59,037 nt of DNA from UBA2093 sp044340485 (GCA_044340485.1 JBIITN010000011.1:1-59037); one strand, 5' to 3'; positions 33,862 through 43,369 are shown, counted from the first letter of the stretch. Numbers and translations are program-made. Notes: generated from the sequence alone by a model not told the origin.

Positions 33862-35049
33862 CTACGCCCCAGTGATCTTCGAGAATTCTTCGTCGAACTT
33901 TGCTTCTTCTTCTTCGCTCAGAGATGCAAAGACGCGAAGTCGCGACAATGTTTCATCGTCTGGGAATAGCAATTGATTGTTTGCCATCTCTGCTTCTTCG
34001 CCGCCCATTGCTTCGAGTACTTCGCGCACGCCAGTGACTGGCGTCATGTATCCGGAACCGAGTGCGATCTTGGCCGCGTTTTCTGGGTCGTAGACGTAGT
34101 TCATCCACTGGGCAACCGCATCGCTATTTTCTGAACCTGTTACCCAAATCATTGAGTCGTACCAACTTGTGCCACCTTCTTCTGGAATTACAAAGCGCAC
34201 GTCTGGGTTGTCTTTTGCTAGCTGAAGAACATCGCCCGACCACCCAACGCACACGGCAAAGTTGCCCGAGTCGAGATCGTCCATGTAATCGTTTCCAGTG
34301 AATTGACGAATTTGGCCATCAGCATTTGCCTTCGCCAGCTTCTCAAATGCTGGAGCAGCGTCATCGAAACTTGACAATTTCGATGGATCAATTCCTTCAC
34401 CCATCAAAATCAATCCAATGGTGTCGCGCATCTCAGTGAGCATGCCGACACGTCCTTTGAATTCCGGAGCAAACAAATCTGCAACGCTTTTTACCTCGCG
34501 ACCTGTCGCAGAGATGTTGTAGGCAATACCCGCTGTTCCTGTTTGCCACGGCAAGCTGTACTCACCGTTTGGATCCCAGTTCGGACCAACGAGGTCACTT
34601 CGCAGATTGGCCTTATTAGGAATAGAAGCAATAGGCAACTTCTGCGCCCAACCGAGACTCACATACCGTGCAGCCATCCAATATGTTGGCGCGAGAATGT
34701 CGGCGTCGATCTTGTTGCCTTTCGACAACGACGGTTGAACCTTGGCGAAATATTCGTTGTTGTCGTTGTACGTCTCGAGATATTTCAGGTCGATCCCCGT
34801 GGCTGCGATGAAGTTCGCCACTGTTTCTTCGTCGATGTATGCCGGCCAGTTATCAAAAACGAGACTGGATCCACCACCGCCGCCGGAGGTGTCACTAGAT
34901 GAACCACCATCGTCGTCACCACATGCAGCAAGCAATGCTGGCAACGACAACATGCCCGCTCCCGCCAAAGAGGAACGAATGAGGAAATCGCGACGACTCC
35001 AACGTGAAGCACGAGGTGTGTTGCTACTTGATTGACGGTAATTATTCAT
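33862..35049 (-). CDS. potD: Polyamine-binding lipoprotein PotD (Tat-type signal)
   Basis: 395 aa. The signal peptide carries twin Arg (SRRDFL, residues 18-23) and a lipobox ending at Cys43 (LLAAC), so it is probably exported folded and lipid-anchored. The mature part begins with a Ser/Gly-rich linker and then VFDNWPAYIDEETVANF, a typical PotD opening; AYNISATGREVKSVADL and NYVYDPENAAKIAL follow. It captures spermidine/putrescine for the PotB-PotC channel. GAGAC lies about 4 nt before the ATG. Confidence 0.92.
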   Translation of the reverse strand: MNNYRQSSSNTPRASRWSRRDFLIRSSLAGAGMLSLPALLAACGDDDGGSSSDTSGGGGGSSLVFDNWPAYIDEETVANFIAATGIDLKYLETYNDNNEYFAKVQPSLSKGNKIDADILAPTYWMAARYVSLGWAQKLPIASIPNKANLRSDLVGPNWDPNGEYSLPWQTGTAGIAYNISATGREVKSVADLFAPEFKGRVGMLTEMRDTIGLILMGEGIDPSKLSSFDDAAPAFEKLAKANADGQIRQFTGNDYMDDLDSGNFAVCVGWSGDVLQLAKDNPDVRFVIPEEGGTSWYDSMIWVTGSENSDAVAQWMNYVYDPENAAKIALGSGYMTPVTGVREVLEAMGGEEAEMANNQLLFPDDETLSRLRVFASLSEEEEAKFDEEFSKITGA

Positions 35050-35108
35050 TAGCTGTCTCTTTCTCTACAAGTTGTCTTTGGTGAAGGGATACTTCTTAAT
35101 GGTTACTC

Positions 35109-36284
35109 TCACGCTCCGGAATGGGTTGCTTCCAGTGCTTCAACATTAGTGCTTGCCGACCCTGGCCCAGTAGATCGGCCAGGCAGTGCATATGCACTTG
35201 TCTCGGACCAGGCCATGTGAACCTGCGCACCAGCCTGAAATGCAGACAAGTCACCTGTGGCATCAATGACGCCCGCAACTTCCACACCACTACGTGTTCG
35301 CGCAAGGCAGCGAATTGTTGATCCTTGGAACACAAGTTCGGTGACGTCAGCAACCACACTGCGTCCGTCGACCGCAGTAGTCAGCGACACTGGATGAATG
35401 CGCTCGGGTCGGACCATCACGGTGGCTTCATCGCCTGGTTGCAGTTGCGCTCTTGATGCTGCCTTCACAACGGTTCCGTCGGTAAGTCGCACTGACAACA
35501 TCGAACGTCCCTCAAATGTGAGTCCCGTTTCTGCAACTGTTCCAGGGAAGAGATTGGCCGAACCAATAAAACCGGCAACGAACAGTGTCTCGGGATATTG
35601 GTAGATCTCTTCGGGGCTACCTATTTGCTCAACGTGGCCTTCACTCATCACCGCGATGCGATCACTCATCGCCAACGCCTCACCCTGGTCGTGAGTGACA
35701 AAAATAAATGTAATGCCAACTTCCTTTTGAATGCGCTTCAACTCGATCTGCATTGCCTCGCGAAGTTTTAAATCGAGCGCGGCAAGCGGTTCGTCTAACA
35801 AAAGTGCAGATGGATAATTAACAAGAGCGCGAGCTAGCGCAACTCGTTGCTGTTGCCCGCCTGACATCTGATGTGGTCGACGGCTAGCAAAATCAGAAAG
35901 CCGCACTATCTCGAGCATCTCATTGACGCGCTTTTTAACGTCACTCTCTTTTATTTTTTTGTTTCGTGGACCAAACGCCACATTGTCAAACACGGACATG
36001 TGAGGAAACAGTGCGTACTGCTGGAACACCGTGTTGACATTGCGTTTGTGTGGCGCGACATGGGAGACATCAACGCCCTCGAGCATCACTTTGCCTGAAG
36101 TCGGTTGCTCGAAACCAGCGATCATCCGGAGAATGGTTGTCTTGCCGCAACCTGATGGGCCGAGAAGACTAAAAAACTCTCCGCGTTTAATGGCCAAGTT
36201 CGCGCCGTGCACGGCGACGACGTTGCCGTACTCCTTGGTGACATTGTCAAGAACAATGACATCATTGTCGCTCACGTTGTTCAC
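35109..36284 (-). CDS. potA: Polyamine ABC transporter ATPase PotA
   Basis: 391 aa. Walker A GPSGCGKTT, Q-loop FQQYALFPHMSV, signature MSGGQQQRVALARAL, Walker B ALLLDEPLAALD and the H-loop FVTHDQGEAL are complete. A TOBE-type C-terminal domain (about 290-390) may sense substrate. Start GTG 36284. It is the first gene of the potADBC-type run (transcribed potA, potD, potB, potC), 59 nt before potD. Confidence 0.94.
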   Translation of the reverse strand: MNNVSDNDVIVLDNVTKEYGNVVAVHGANLAIKRGEFFSLLGPSGCGKTTILRMIAGFEQPTSGKVMLEGVDVSHVAPHKRNVNTVFQQYALFPHMSVFDNVAFGPRNKKIKESDVKKRVNEMLEIVRLSDFASRRPHQMSGGQQQRVALARALVNYPSALLLDEPLAALDLKLREAMQIELKRIQKEVGITFIFVTHDQGEALAMSDRIAVMSEGHVEQIGSPEEIYQYPETLFVAGFIGSANLFPGTVAETGLTFEGRSMLSVRLTDGTVVKAASRAQLQPGDEATVMVRPERIHPVSLTTAVDGRSVVADVTELVFQGSTIRCLARTRSGVEVAGVIDATGDLSAFQAGAQVHMAWSETSAYALPGRSTGPGSASTNVEALEATHSGA

Positions 36285-36339
36285 AGTAACACCGACAGGT
36301 TCAATTCCGTGCCTTGTTCACGCAGTGTTTACACACACC

Positions 36340-37764
36340 TCACGAATCGATGTTGGCCATCACGTGTTTGATGCGGGTGTAGTCATCAAGGGCATACGCC
36401 GACAAGTCTTTGCCATATCCCGACTTCTTGTATCCACCATGTGGCATCTCGGCTACCAGCGGAATGTGAGTGTTGATCCACACACAGCCGAAGTCCAGGT
36501 GCTTTGCCATACGCATTGCTCGACCAAAATCTCGTGTCCACACGGATGAGGCAAGGCCGTACTCGACACCGTTTGCCCATGTGAGCGCTTCTTCTTCGTC
36601 GGTAAATCGCTGCACTGTGATCACAGGTCCAAAGATTTCACTTTGGATCATCTCATCATTTTGTTGAAGATCTGCGACAACAGTAGGCGCAAAGAAATAT
36701 CCGTGCGAACCAACCTTTTCACCACCCGCCACAACACGAGCATGTTTGGGCACACGATCAACAAAACCTGCAACACGATTCAATTGAGCTTCGTTGTTAA
36801 TAGCTCCATAGAGCACATCTTCGTCAGGCATCCCAGTTTTTACATCGGCTGCTTGTTCTGCCAACGCTGCAAGAAACTCGCCGTAAATCTTTGGACCAAC
36901 CAACACTCGTGTCGCTGCCGTGCAGTCTTGTCCTGCATTGAAGTACCCCGCTGTTGCAATACCCGCTGCCGCAGCCTCAACATCGGCATCGTCAAACACG
37001 ACCACTGGAGCTTTACCTCCGAGTTCAAGATGAACGCGCTTCAATGATCGTGCAGCCGCTTCTGCCACTTCCATACCTGCGCGCACAGATCCGGTCACTG
37101 ACACCATTGCGGGAGTGTCGTGCACCACCATCGCGCGACCCGTATCGCGATCTCCGCAAATCACATTCAAAACGCCTGGTGGCAAAAACTCTGCTGCAAC
37201 TTCTGCAAGAAGTGTGGTGGACGCAGGTGTCGTATCTGATGGTTTCAACACAACCGTGTTTCCCGCTGCAATTGCTGGTCCAAACTTCCAGACCGCCATC
37301 ATCATTGGGTAATTCCATGGCGCCACTTGTGCACACACACCAACGGGTTCACGACGAACAATTGATGTCATGTTTGGCATGTACTCGGCTGATGCCTTGC
37401 CATCCAACATGCGTGCTGCGCCTGCAAAGAAACGAATCTGATCAACCATCGGTGGAATCTCTTCGCTACGTGTCAACGCAACAGGCTTTCCAGTATTTTC
37501 CACTTCAGTTGCAATGAATTCTTCCGCACGTGCTTCGATTGCATCGGCGATGCGATACAACGCAAGAGAACGCTCCGAAGGTGTGGTGTTTTTCCAACTT
37601 TCAAATGCCACCGCAGCAGCATCCATTGCCCTATCAATGTCTGCAGCGGAACTTTTTGGCGCCGTTGCGTACTGGTCTCCGGTTGCTGGGTTGATAACCG
37701 GCATCGTTGATCCATCTACAGAATCGACATATTGACCATTGACGAAGTTACGAAACGTGCGCAT
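36340..37764 (-). CDS. Aldehyde dehydrogenase, probably 4-aminobutyraldehyde type
   Basis: 474 aa NAD-dependent ALDH. The catalytic Glu is in VHLELGGKAPVVVFDDAD and the Cys in YFNAGQDCTAATRVLV; NYPMMMAVWKFGPAIAAGN and NTHIPLVAEMPHGGYKKSG are typical of gamma-aminobutyraldehyde dehydrogenases (PuuC/PatD/Prr-like). The product would be GABA from putrescine-derived aldehyde. The gene is directly upstream of potA (55 nt) on the same strand, which fits import followed by oxidation of polyamines. No transaminase or amine oxidase for the first step is seen here. Substrate inferred from motif and context. Confidence 0.88.
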   Translation of the reverse strand: MRTFRNFVNGQYVDSVDGSTMPVINPATGDQYATAPKSSAADIDRAMDAAAVAFESWKNTTPSERSLALYRIADAIEARAEEFIATEVENTGKPVALTRSEEIPPMVDQIRFFAGAARMLDGKASAEYMPNMTSIVRREPVGVCAQVAPWNYPMMMAVWKFGPAIAAGNTVVLKPSDTTPASTTLLAEVAAEFLPPGVLNVICGDRDTGRAMVVHDTPAMVSVTGSVRAGMEVAEAAARSLKRVHLELGGKAPVVVFDDADVEAAAAGIATAGYFNAGQDCTAATRVLVGPKIYGEFLAALAEQAADVKTGMPDEDVLYGAINNEAQLNRVAGFVDRVPKHARVVAGGEKVGSHGYFFAPTVVADLQQNDEMIQSEIFGPVITVQRFTDEEEALTWANGVEYGLASSVWTRDFGRAMRMAKHLDFGCVWINTHIPLVAEMPHGGYKKSGYGKDLSAYALDDYTRIKHVMANIDS

Positions 37765-37867
37765 GCCTACAGGTTTTCACAAAACCCACCCAGGACTCCA
37801 CCGAGCCGCCACACCGGAGTGACGGGACTCACTTTTTATGGTCCGAATGTGTCACTACGGTATGGAT

Positions 37868-38986
37868 ATGACTGCGATTACGACCGTTGGCGTCCCACGC
37901 GAGGTGAAAACCGCTGAAGGCCGCGTGGCCGTGACCCCAGACGGCGTTCGTGAAATGGTGCGGCGAGGTCTTGGTGTGTGCGTGGAAGCGGGTGCAGGTG
38001 CGGCTTCGTCGATTTCTGATGATGCCTTCGTTGCAGCAGGCGCCACGATTGTCCCCACTGCTGGCGACGCATGGTCGCAACAAATGGTGGTCAAAGTAAA
38101 AGAACCACAGACACATGAATTTCAGTTTTTACGTAATGATCTTGTGTTGTGCACCTATCTGCATCTTGCTGCATACCCCGACGTCGCAAAGGCTCTTGTG
38201 TCTTCAGGGACCACATCATTTGCGTATGAGACCGTGCAGACACAAACGGGTTCATTACCGCTCCTTGCACCAATGAGCGAAGTTGCAGGACGACTCGCAC
38301 CACAAATGGGAGCGCACTGTTTAGAACGTCATAACGGCGGACGTGGAGTACTGCTTGCGGGCGTGCCAGGAGTTCGGCCAGCAAAGGTTGCAGTACTTGG
38401 TGCTGGGAACGTTGGCTGGAACGCGGCACGCATTGCCGCGGGTATGGGTGCTGAAGTGGTGTTATTCGACAAGAATTTGGAACGCCTTCGAGAATTAGAT
38501 CAGATTGCCTCAGGACGTATCGTCACGCTCGCATCGAATACTGGAGCACTAGAGCGCACACTATGTGACGTAGACCTGCTTATCGGCGCCGTTCTTGTGC
38601 CAGGCGGCAGAGCACCAATCGTGGTGACTGAAGACATGGTCGCCACAATGAGACCAGGCTCAGTCATCGTTGATGTCGCCGTAGATCAAGGCGGCTGTAT
38701 CGCCACCACGCACGAGACAACTCATAATGATCCCACCTACGTGGTGCACGACGTAGTGCATTACGCGGTGGGCAACATGCCTGGCGCTGTACCTCATACA
38801 AGCACCTACGCACTCACCAATGCGACTCTTGCCTACCTTGTCGAGATTGCCACACGTCCCTTAGCAAACGTCGCGCCGGAGTCTCCTCTTGCCTATGGTT
38901 TCAACACGATCAACGGACACGTCACTCACGAAGCAGTCGCATGGGAAGTGGGAGTGCCCTGCGTGACAATCGCCAACGCTATTTAA
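37868..38986 (+). CDS. ald: Alanine dehydrogenase
   Basis: 372 aa, the family length. GVPREVKTAEGRVAVTPDGV with the substrate-binding Arg/Lys, MVVKVKEPQ, CTYLHLAAYPD (catalytic His) and the NAD fold VAVLGAGNVGWNAARIAAGMG are present. It reversibly deaminates L-alanine to pyruvate and NH3 with NAD. The start is ATG 37868 (ATG 37862 also in frame). It is divergent from the aldehyde dehydrogenase; the 103-nt region between them should hold both promoters. Confidence 0.94.
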   Translation: MTAITTVGVPREVKTAEGRVAVTPDGVREMVRRGLGVCVEAGAGAASSISDDAFVAAGATIVPTAGDAWSQQMVVKVKEPQTHEFQFLRNDLVLCTYLHLAAYPDVAKALVSSGTTSFAYETVQTQTGSLPLLAPMSEVAGRLAPQMGAHCLERHNGGRGVLLAGVPGVRPAKVAVLGAGNVGWNAARIAAGMGAEVVLFDKNLERLRELDQIASGRIVTLASNTGALERTLCDVDLLIGAVLVPGGRAPIVVTEDMVATMRPGSVIVDVAVDQGGCIATTHETTHNDPTYVVHDVVHYAVGNMPGAVPHTSTYALTNATLAYLVEIATRPLANVAPESPLAYGFNTINGHVTHEAVAWEVGVPCVTIANAI

Positions 38987-39021
38987 GCCAACCTGTCAGG
39001 CCCGCGAATCAGTTTCACTAG

Positions 39022-39027
39022 TAGCGT
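39022..39027 (+). promoter_or_regulatory. -10-like TAGCGT before the MFS gene
   Basis: TAGCGT ends 9 nt before the ATG at 39037, with no SD. It is a weak match to the leaderless pattern. Confidence 0.3.
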
Positions 39028-39036
39028 GGCGCACGC

Positions 39037-40323
39037 ATGACAACCGGTAGCGACTCTCCTCATGATGGCGCTCCGAACTCATCAAACCCTGATTCGATAA
39101 TCCGACGAGGCACTGCGAGAGCGGCCCTGCAGTATCGCGACTTCCGCGTGATGTGGATGTCAAACATCGGCTCAAGCATCGGTGCGTGGATGCAAAACGT
39201 GGTGTTGCCCGCGTATGTCTATGCGCGAACGGGGCGCGCGTCAATTGTTGGCATTTTCATATTTGCCCAACTCGGCCCACTTCTCTTTTTATCACTCCCT
39301 GGAGGAGTCATCGCAGACAAAGTTGACCGCCGTACATGGCTCGTCGCGATGCAATCAGTGCAATTGGTGTTCTCGGTATTCCTCGGTATTTCCGCAGCAA
39401 TGGATGCATCTATTGCACTGCTGTTTTTCATGCAGCTTGGAGTGGGCATCGGCAACGCATTGTCAGCGCCTGCGTACTCTGCAGTGTTGCCAAGTCTTGT
39501 GCCTCCTGAAGATTTACCTGGCACCATTTCCCTGAGTTCTGCTGCCATCAATGGTTCGCGTGTGGCGGGACCAATCATTGCGGCGATTCTGTCCAGCTGG
39601 GGCGTCACCCCTGCGCAAGTGTTCTTCATCAACGCAGCCACATACCTTGCAGTGATCGGCGCGTTATTTCGAGTGAATATTCCCAAAGCAACGCCATCAA
39701 AAGAAAAAGGATGGCAATCATTCACACTTGGCATTCGAACCGTGCGCGAAAGACCCGTGCTGTCTCGCATCTTGATATCGATGTTTACGTTTTCGCTTAT
39801 CAGCTTGCCCTACGTTGGATTATTCCCCGCTGTTGCCGACAAGAACTTCGGCATTGACGGCAGTTCCGCGATGTACAAGTGGCTGTATGCAGTGTGGGGC
39901 CTCGGTGCAATGTTTGGCGCTCTCGCTGTTGGCACGGTTCTCGCACAACACGACAAACGACGCCTTGCACGTCAAGGCTTTCTTGTCTTCGCGCTTCTCC
40001 TCACCGCTTTTGCAATCTCTCGCACGCCACTCCTTGCTTTTATCTCCGGATTCTTTTTAGGTATGGCGTATTTCGCGACCACTACTGCACTCATGACCGT
40101 CTTACAGAGTCGACTTGAATTAGAAGTTCGCGCCCGAGTACTGGCTTTGTGGTTTATGGCATTTGGTGGCACCGTGCCACTTGGCAACATGCTGTTTGGT
40201 CCTGTTATGGACTCGATCGGCTCTCGACCCGTGTTATTCCTCGGTGCGGCCTGGTCGCTCTTACTCGCGTGGTGGTGCAACACCGAGAAGATCGACAACA
40301 CGCTCGAGCGCAGCAACACGTGA
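39037..40323 (+). CDS. MFS transporter, EntS/DHA3-like
   Basis: 428 aa with about 12 membrane segments. QYRDFRVMWMSNIGSSIGAWMQNVVLP opens helix 1, and PGGVIADKVDRRTWL is the MFS loop 2-3 motif; the C-half shows FGALAVGTVLAQHDKRRLARQG. This type exports siderophores, macrolides or related solutes; substrate unknown. A 38-residue polar N-terminus precedes the first helix. Its last 63 bp overlap the convergent murF 3' end. Confidence 0.88.
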   Translation: MTTGSDSPHDGAPNSSNPDSIIRRGTARAALQYRDFRVMWMSNIGSSIGAWMQNVVLPAYVYARTGRASIVGIFIFAQLGPLLFLSLPGGVIADKVDRRTWLVAMQSVQLVFSVFLGISAAMDASIALLFFMQLGVGIGNALSAPAYSAVLPSLVPPEDLPGTISLSSAAINGSRVAGPIIAAILSSWGVTPAQVFFINAATYLAVIGALFRVNIPKATPSKEKGWQSFTLGIRTVRERPVLSRILISMFTFSLISLPYVGLFPAVADKNFGIDGSSAMYKWLYAVWGLGAMFGALAVGTVLAQHDKRRLARQGFLVFALLLTAFAISRTPLLAFISGFFLGMAYFATTTALMTVLQSRLELEVRARVLALWFMAFGGTVPLGNMLFGPVMDSIGSRPVLFLGAAWSLLLAWWCNTEKIDNTLERSNT

Positions 40324-41610
40324 ACCTTTGAGGAGCACTGCAGCCCCCGCGGGCAACCGTGAGATGCGCTCTGCTGCCTCTTCAATCGTGATCGGTTCTT
40401 GTCCGTAGAGGTCGGTGCCAACCGTCCACAATTCAATTCCCATTTCTTTCGCTTTATCGGCGATGAACAGATGACGGCTTGGGGCGTCTGCGATCTCTGC
40501 CATCACACCGACCACCGCGACACGCTGCGGAGCACTAATCGTTGACAATGTTGTAAGTGCGGCCACCATTGAATCTGGATTGGCGTTGTACGCATCGTTC
40601 ATGATTCGCACACCGTCGTCAGTGGTTTCCCACTGCATGCGCATGTACGACAGTTGAGCGTTCGCGATTGCATCAACGCACGCCCCAAAATCAGCGTTGA
40701 TGGCAACTCCCACGGTGATCGCTGCGACTGCGTTTGATGCCATGTGCGCTCCAGGCACAGGAACCACAACAGACCGCGAATCGTTGCCGTGCGTGACGAC
40801 AATTGATGCACGTCCGTGTTGATCAAAAGAAATGACGTTGTAATGCACATCGGCGTCGGCCGCGATTCCAAAAGTGAGGAGCTGGGCCTGTGACTGCGAC
40901 GCGATGTGCACCGCACGCGGATCGTCAGCACTCACGATTGCAATGCCATCAGCAGTAAGCGACATCAGCAACTCGCCTTTTGCACGAGCCACACCGTCAA
41001 TGCCCCCCACGCGTTCACTGTGGGCCTCGCCGATTGACGTGATCACTCCAATGTTTGGTCGCGCCAATTCGCAAAGTCGCGCAATTTCACCAAAGCCACG
41101 CATTCCCATTTCAATCACAATCGCGTCACATTGTTCGGGGGCATTAAATAAAGTGGTGGGCACACCGATGTCGTTGTTGTACGACAATTCGCTTGCAAAC
41201 GACTGGTCACATGTTGCCGCGAGCACTGCTGCGATGAAGTCTTTCGTCGACGTTTTGCCAGACGAACCGGTCACGCCAATCACTCTGCCTTCGCCGGTTC
41301 GTCCGATCTCTTCGCGAGCCCATCTTCCAAGCGCAGTGAGTGCAGCCATGGTGTCGTCCACTTCAATTCGCGCGCTATCAGGTGGCACCCGATCATCGCT
41401 TACGGTGCCACGGCGCACGATGCATACAGACGCACCTTCGGCGTACGCATCGTCAACGAACGCGTGGCCATCACGCTCGGCTTCCAACGCAACAAAACAC
41501 TGCCCTGCCTGCACAAGACGGGAGTCAAACGAGAGACCGTCAATGTCAACATCGTCACCAAACAGCAAACCTCCCGTGATGCGTGCGGCGTCGCTGGCCA
41601 GTATGAACAT
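40261..41610 (-). CDS. murF: UDP-N-acetylmuramoyl-tripeptide--D-Ala-D-Ala ligase
   Basis: 449 aa. The ATP loop is VIGVTGSSGKTSTKDFIAAVL. FDSRLVQAGQCFVALEAERDGHAFV at the N-terminus, EMGMRGFGEIARL and NDAYNANPDSM (metal/substrate motif) define Mur ligases of the F type. It adds D-Ala-D-Ala to the peptidoglycan precursor. TAGGGT lies 6 nt before the ATG. It is divergent from ddl, whose product is its substrate, across 34 bp. The C-terminal 63 bp overlap the MFS gene. Confidence 0.94.
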   Translation of the reverse strand: MFILASDAARITGGLLFGDDVDIDGLSFDSRLVQAGQCFVALEAERDGHAFVDDAYAEGASVCIVRRGTVSDDRVPPDSARIEVDDTMAALTALGRWAREEIGRTGEGRVIGVTGSSGKTSTKDFIAAVLAATCDQSFASELSYNNDIGVPTTLFNAPEQCDAIVIEMGMRGFGEIARLCELARPNIGVITSIGEAHSERVGGIDGVARAKGELLMSLTADGIAIVSADDPRAVHIASQSQAQLLTFGIAADADVHYNVISFDQHGRASIVVTHGNDSRSVVVPVPGAHMASNAVAAITVGVAINADFGACVDAIANAQLSYMRMQWETTDDGVRIMNDAYNANPDSMVAALTTLSTISAPQRVAVVGVMAEIADAPSRHLFIADKAKEMGIELWTVGTDLYGQEPITIEEAAERISRLPAGAAVLLKGSRVAALERVVDLLGVAPPRE

Positions 41611-41616
41611 GTCACG

Positions 41617-41622
41617 ACCCTA
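41617..41622 (-). promoter_or_regulatory. -10-like TAGGGT before murF
   Basis: TAGGGT is 6 nt upstream of the murF ATG with no SD; it lies back-to-back with the ddl -10 within 34 bp. Confidence 0.45.
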
Positions 41623-41630
41623 GTGGCGAG

Positions 41631-41636
41631 TACCGT
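41631..41636 (+). promoter_or_regulatory. -10-like TACCGT before ddl
   Basis: TACCGT is 8 nt upstream of the ddl ATG. GGGAG sits too close to the ATG to be a good SD, so a leaderless start is likely. Confidence 0.4.
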
Positions 41637-41644
41637 CGTGGGAG

Positions 41645-42721
41645 ATGAACAACGGATCACCAGCGCTCACTCTCATTGTGTTATTTGGAGGACGTTCTGC
41701 AGAACACGACGTGAGTTGTGTCACGGCCGCACATGTCATCCGTGCGACCGATCCACAGATGTATCGAATTGTTGTGATTGGCATCACACGTGACGGACAT
41801 TGGGTGAGTCCAACAGACGTGCAAAACATCCTTGATACCGGGTCACGAGAAATCCCAACCGCGCTCACTGCTGCGGGCAATCCTGTGTCTCCGTCTGTCA
41901 TCTCTGACATCGCCTCCCGCGAGCCAACAGTTGTGGTGCCCTTGTTGCACGGTCCACTTGGAGAAGACGGCACTATTCAAGGAATGCTCGAAATGCTTGA
42001 TGTTGCATACGTTGGTAGCGGTGTGTTGTCTTGTGCGGTGGCGATGGACAAAGTGGTGTCAAAGCATCTTCTCGGAGCACACAATGTTCCTCAGTGTCGA
42101 TGGACATCTAGTCACGTCTCGGCAATCTCTGACTCGTTTTTGGACAATGTCATCGCAGAACTGTCGTTGCCTGTTTTTGTGAAGCCCGCCAACATGGGAT
42201 CTTCTGTTGGCATCTCCAAGGCAAAAACTCGTGATGATCTCGTCGCAGCTGTGCACATAGCTTCGTTGTATGACGAATGGATTGTGTTTGAAGAATCAGT
42301 CACTGGTCGCGAGATTGAAGTGTCTGTCTTGGGAAATCTCGAACCACGAGCATCAATTGCCGGTGAGATTATTCCCGGCAATGAGTTCTACGACTACGAC
42401 GACAAGTACGTCACCGATGGCGCACAACTCCTTGTTCCTGCTCCGCTTTCTCACGATCAACTACACACCGTGCAGCAACTTGCGATAGATGCATACCGCG
42501 CCCTACGTTGCGAAGGAATGGCACGAGTGGACTTCTTTTTTGAAGAAAATGGACGCGGTTTTCTGTGCAATGAAATAAACACCATCCCTGGCTTCACTCC
42601 CATTTCGATGTATCCAAAACTGTGGGACGCAAGTGGAGTCGGGTACGCACAACTCATCGAGGAGTTGGTGTCACTTGCGCGCGAGCGCTATGCACGGCGA
42701 CCACGAACTACGTCGCGTTAG
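41645..42721 (+). CDS. ddl: D-alanine--D-alanine ligase
   Basis: 358 aa ATP-grasp ligase. LIVLFGGRSAEHDVSCVTA at the N-terminus, VPLLHGPLGEDGTIQGMLEML, YVGSGVLSCAVAMDK, PVFVKPANMGSSVGISKA and EINTIPGFTPISMYPKLW (metal and substrate sites) are clear. It makes D-Ala-D-Ala for MurF. It is divergent from murF, an arrangement that would allow shared control of both steps. The stop abuts the stop of the convergent LysM gene with no spacing. Confidence 0.96.
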   Translation: MNNGSPALTLIVLFGGRSAEHDVSCVTAAHVIRATDPQMYRIVVIGITRDGHWVSPTDVQNILDTGSREIPTALTAAGNPVSPSVISDIASREPTVVVPLLHGPLGEDGTIQGMLEMLDVAYVGSGVLSCAVAMDKVVSKHLLGAHNVPQCRWTSSHVSAISDSFLDNVIAELSLPVFVKPANMGSSVGISKAKTRDDLVAAVHIASLYDEWIVFEESVTGREIEVSVLGNLEPRASIAGEIIPGNEFYDYDDKYVTDGAQLLVPAPLSHDQLHTVQQLAIDAYRALRCEGMARVDFFFEENGRGFLCNEINTIPGFTPISMYPKLWDASGVGYAQLIEELVSLARERYARRPRTTSR

Positions 42722-43369
42722 TTATGAGCCTGATGCAGGGATGTTGATGACATCACCGGGCATGATCACAACCGATGAACTCGCCCAGTTATTGGCCGAC
42801 AGCAAACCTGCGAGTGACACGCAGAATTTGCGGCGAATGGTGAATACCGAATCGCCTGACTGCACTGTGTAGGTACCTGCAGGGCGCGTGCCACAACCTG
42901 GCGCCGACGGTGTGTCGGTACTTCCGCCAGTTGTTCCGCCAGTTGTTCCGCCACTGGTATCTCCGCTCACTGCGGGCTCAATTGCTGATGGCGGGATGCG
43001 AATTTGTGTACCTGGGTATGGGAACTGCGCAGGACTTACCCATCCGTTGTATGCGAGCAAAGTTTCAAGAGCGATTCCGTATTTATTGGCAACACCAAGT
43101 GGCGAGTCACCAGAGGCGACTGTGTAGAGCTGCTCAGAACCAATCGCGTTTGATGGCAGTGATGTGGTGGTTCCCGGCAATGTGCTTTGCACCGGTGGGA
43201 TCGTCGCAAAATTGGTTGGCGTGACAGCCACCACGGTTGTCGCGACTCCCAAGGTGTCTTGCCCGCAGGCTCCCACGGTGGCGCCAAACACTGCGATGGT
43301 GACAGCGCTCGCCACGACGGAACCCAACTTGGGCCACCACTTCGAAGTATTTGACAAACGCTGATGCAC
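42722..43369 (-). CDS. Lipoprotein with two LysM domains
   Basis: About 215 aa from GTG 43369. The signal peptide has a lipobox (FGATVGACG) and is preceded by a basic N-terminus. A Thr/Ser/Pro linker leads to LysM 1 (YTVASGDSPLGVANKYGI...YPGTQIRIPP), a Gly/Thr-rich TTGG repeat linker, and LysM 2 (YTVQSGDSVFTIRRKFCV...MPGDVINIPA). It should bind peptidoglycan. TACTCT lies 8 nt upstream of this GTG without an SD, and the start gives a regular signal peptide; an ATG at 43477 would add a non-signal leader. Located beside ddl/murF. Confidence 0.85.
   Translation of the reverse strand: MHQRLSNTSKWWPKLGSVVASAVTIAVFGATVGACGQDTLGVATTVVAVTPTNFATIPPVQSTLPGTTTSLPSNAIGSEQLYTVASGDSPLGVANKYGIALETLLAYNGWVSPAQFPYPGTQIRIPPSAIEPAVSGDTSGGTTGGTTGGSTDTPSAPGCGTRPAGTYTVQSGDSVFTIRRKFCVSLAGLLSANNWASSSVVIMPGDVINIPASGS

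Noticed and set aside
40874..41623. 249-codon plus-strand frame opposite murF
   Set aside because: Antisense to clear murF motifs; its translation has no recognisable domain and is Ser/Pro-rich.
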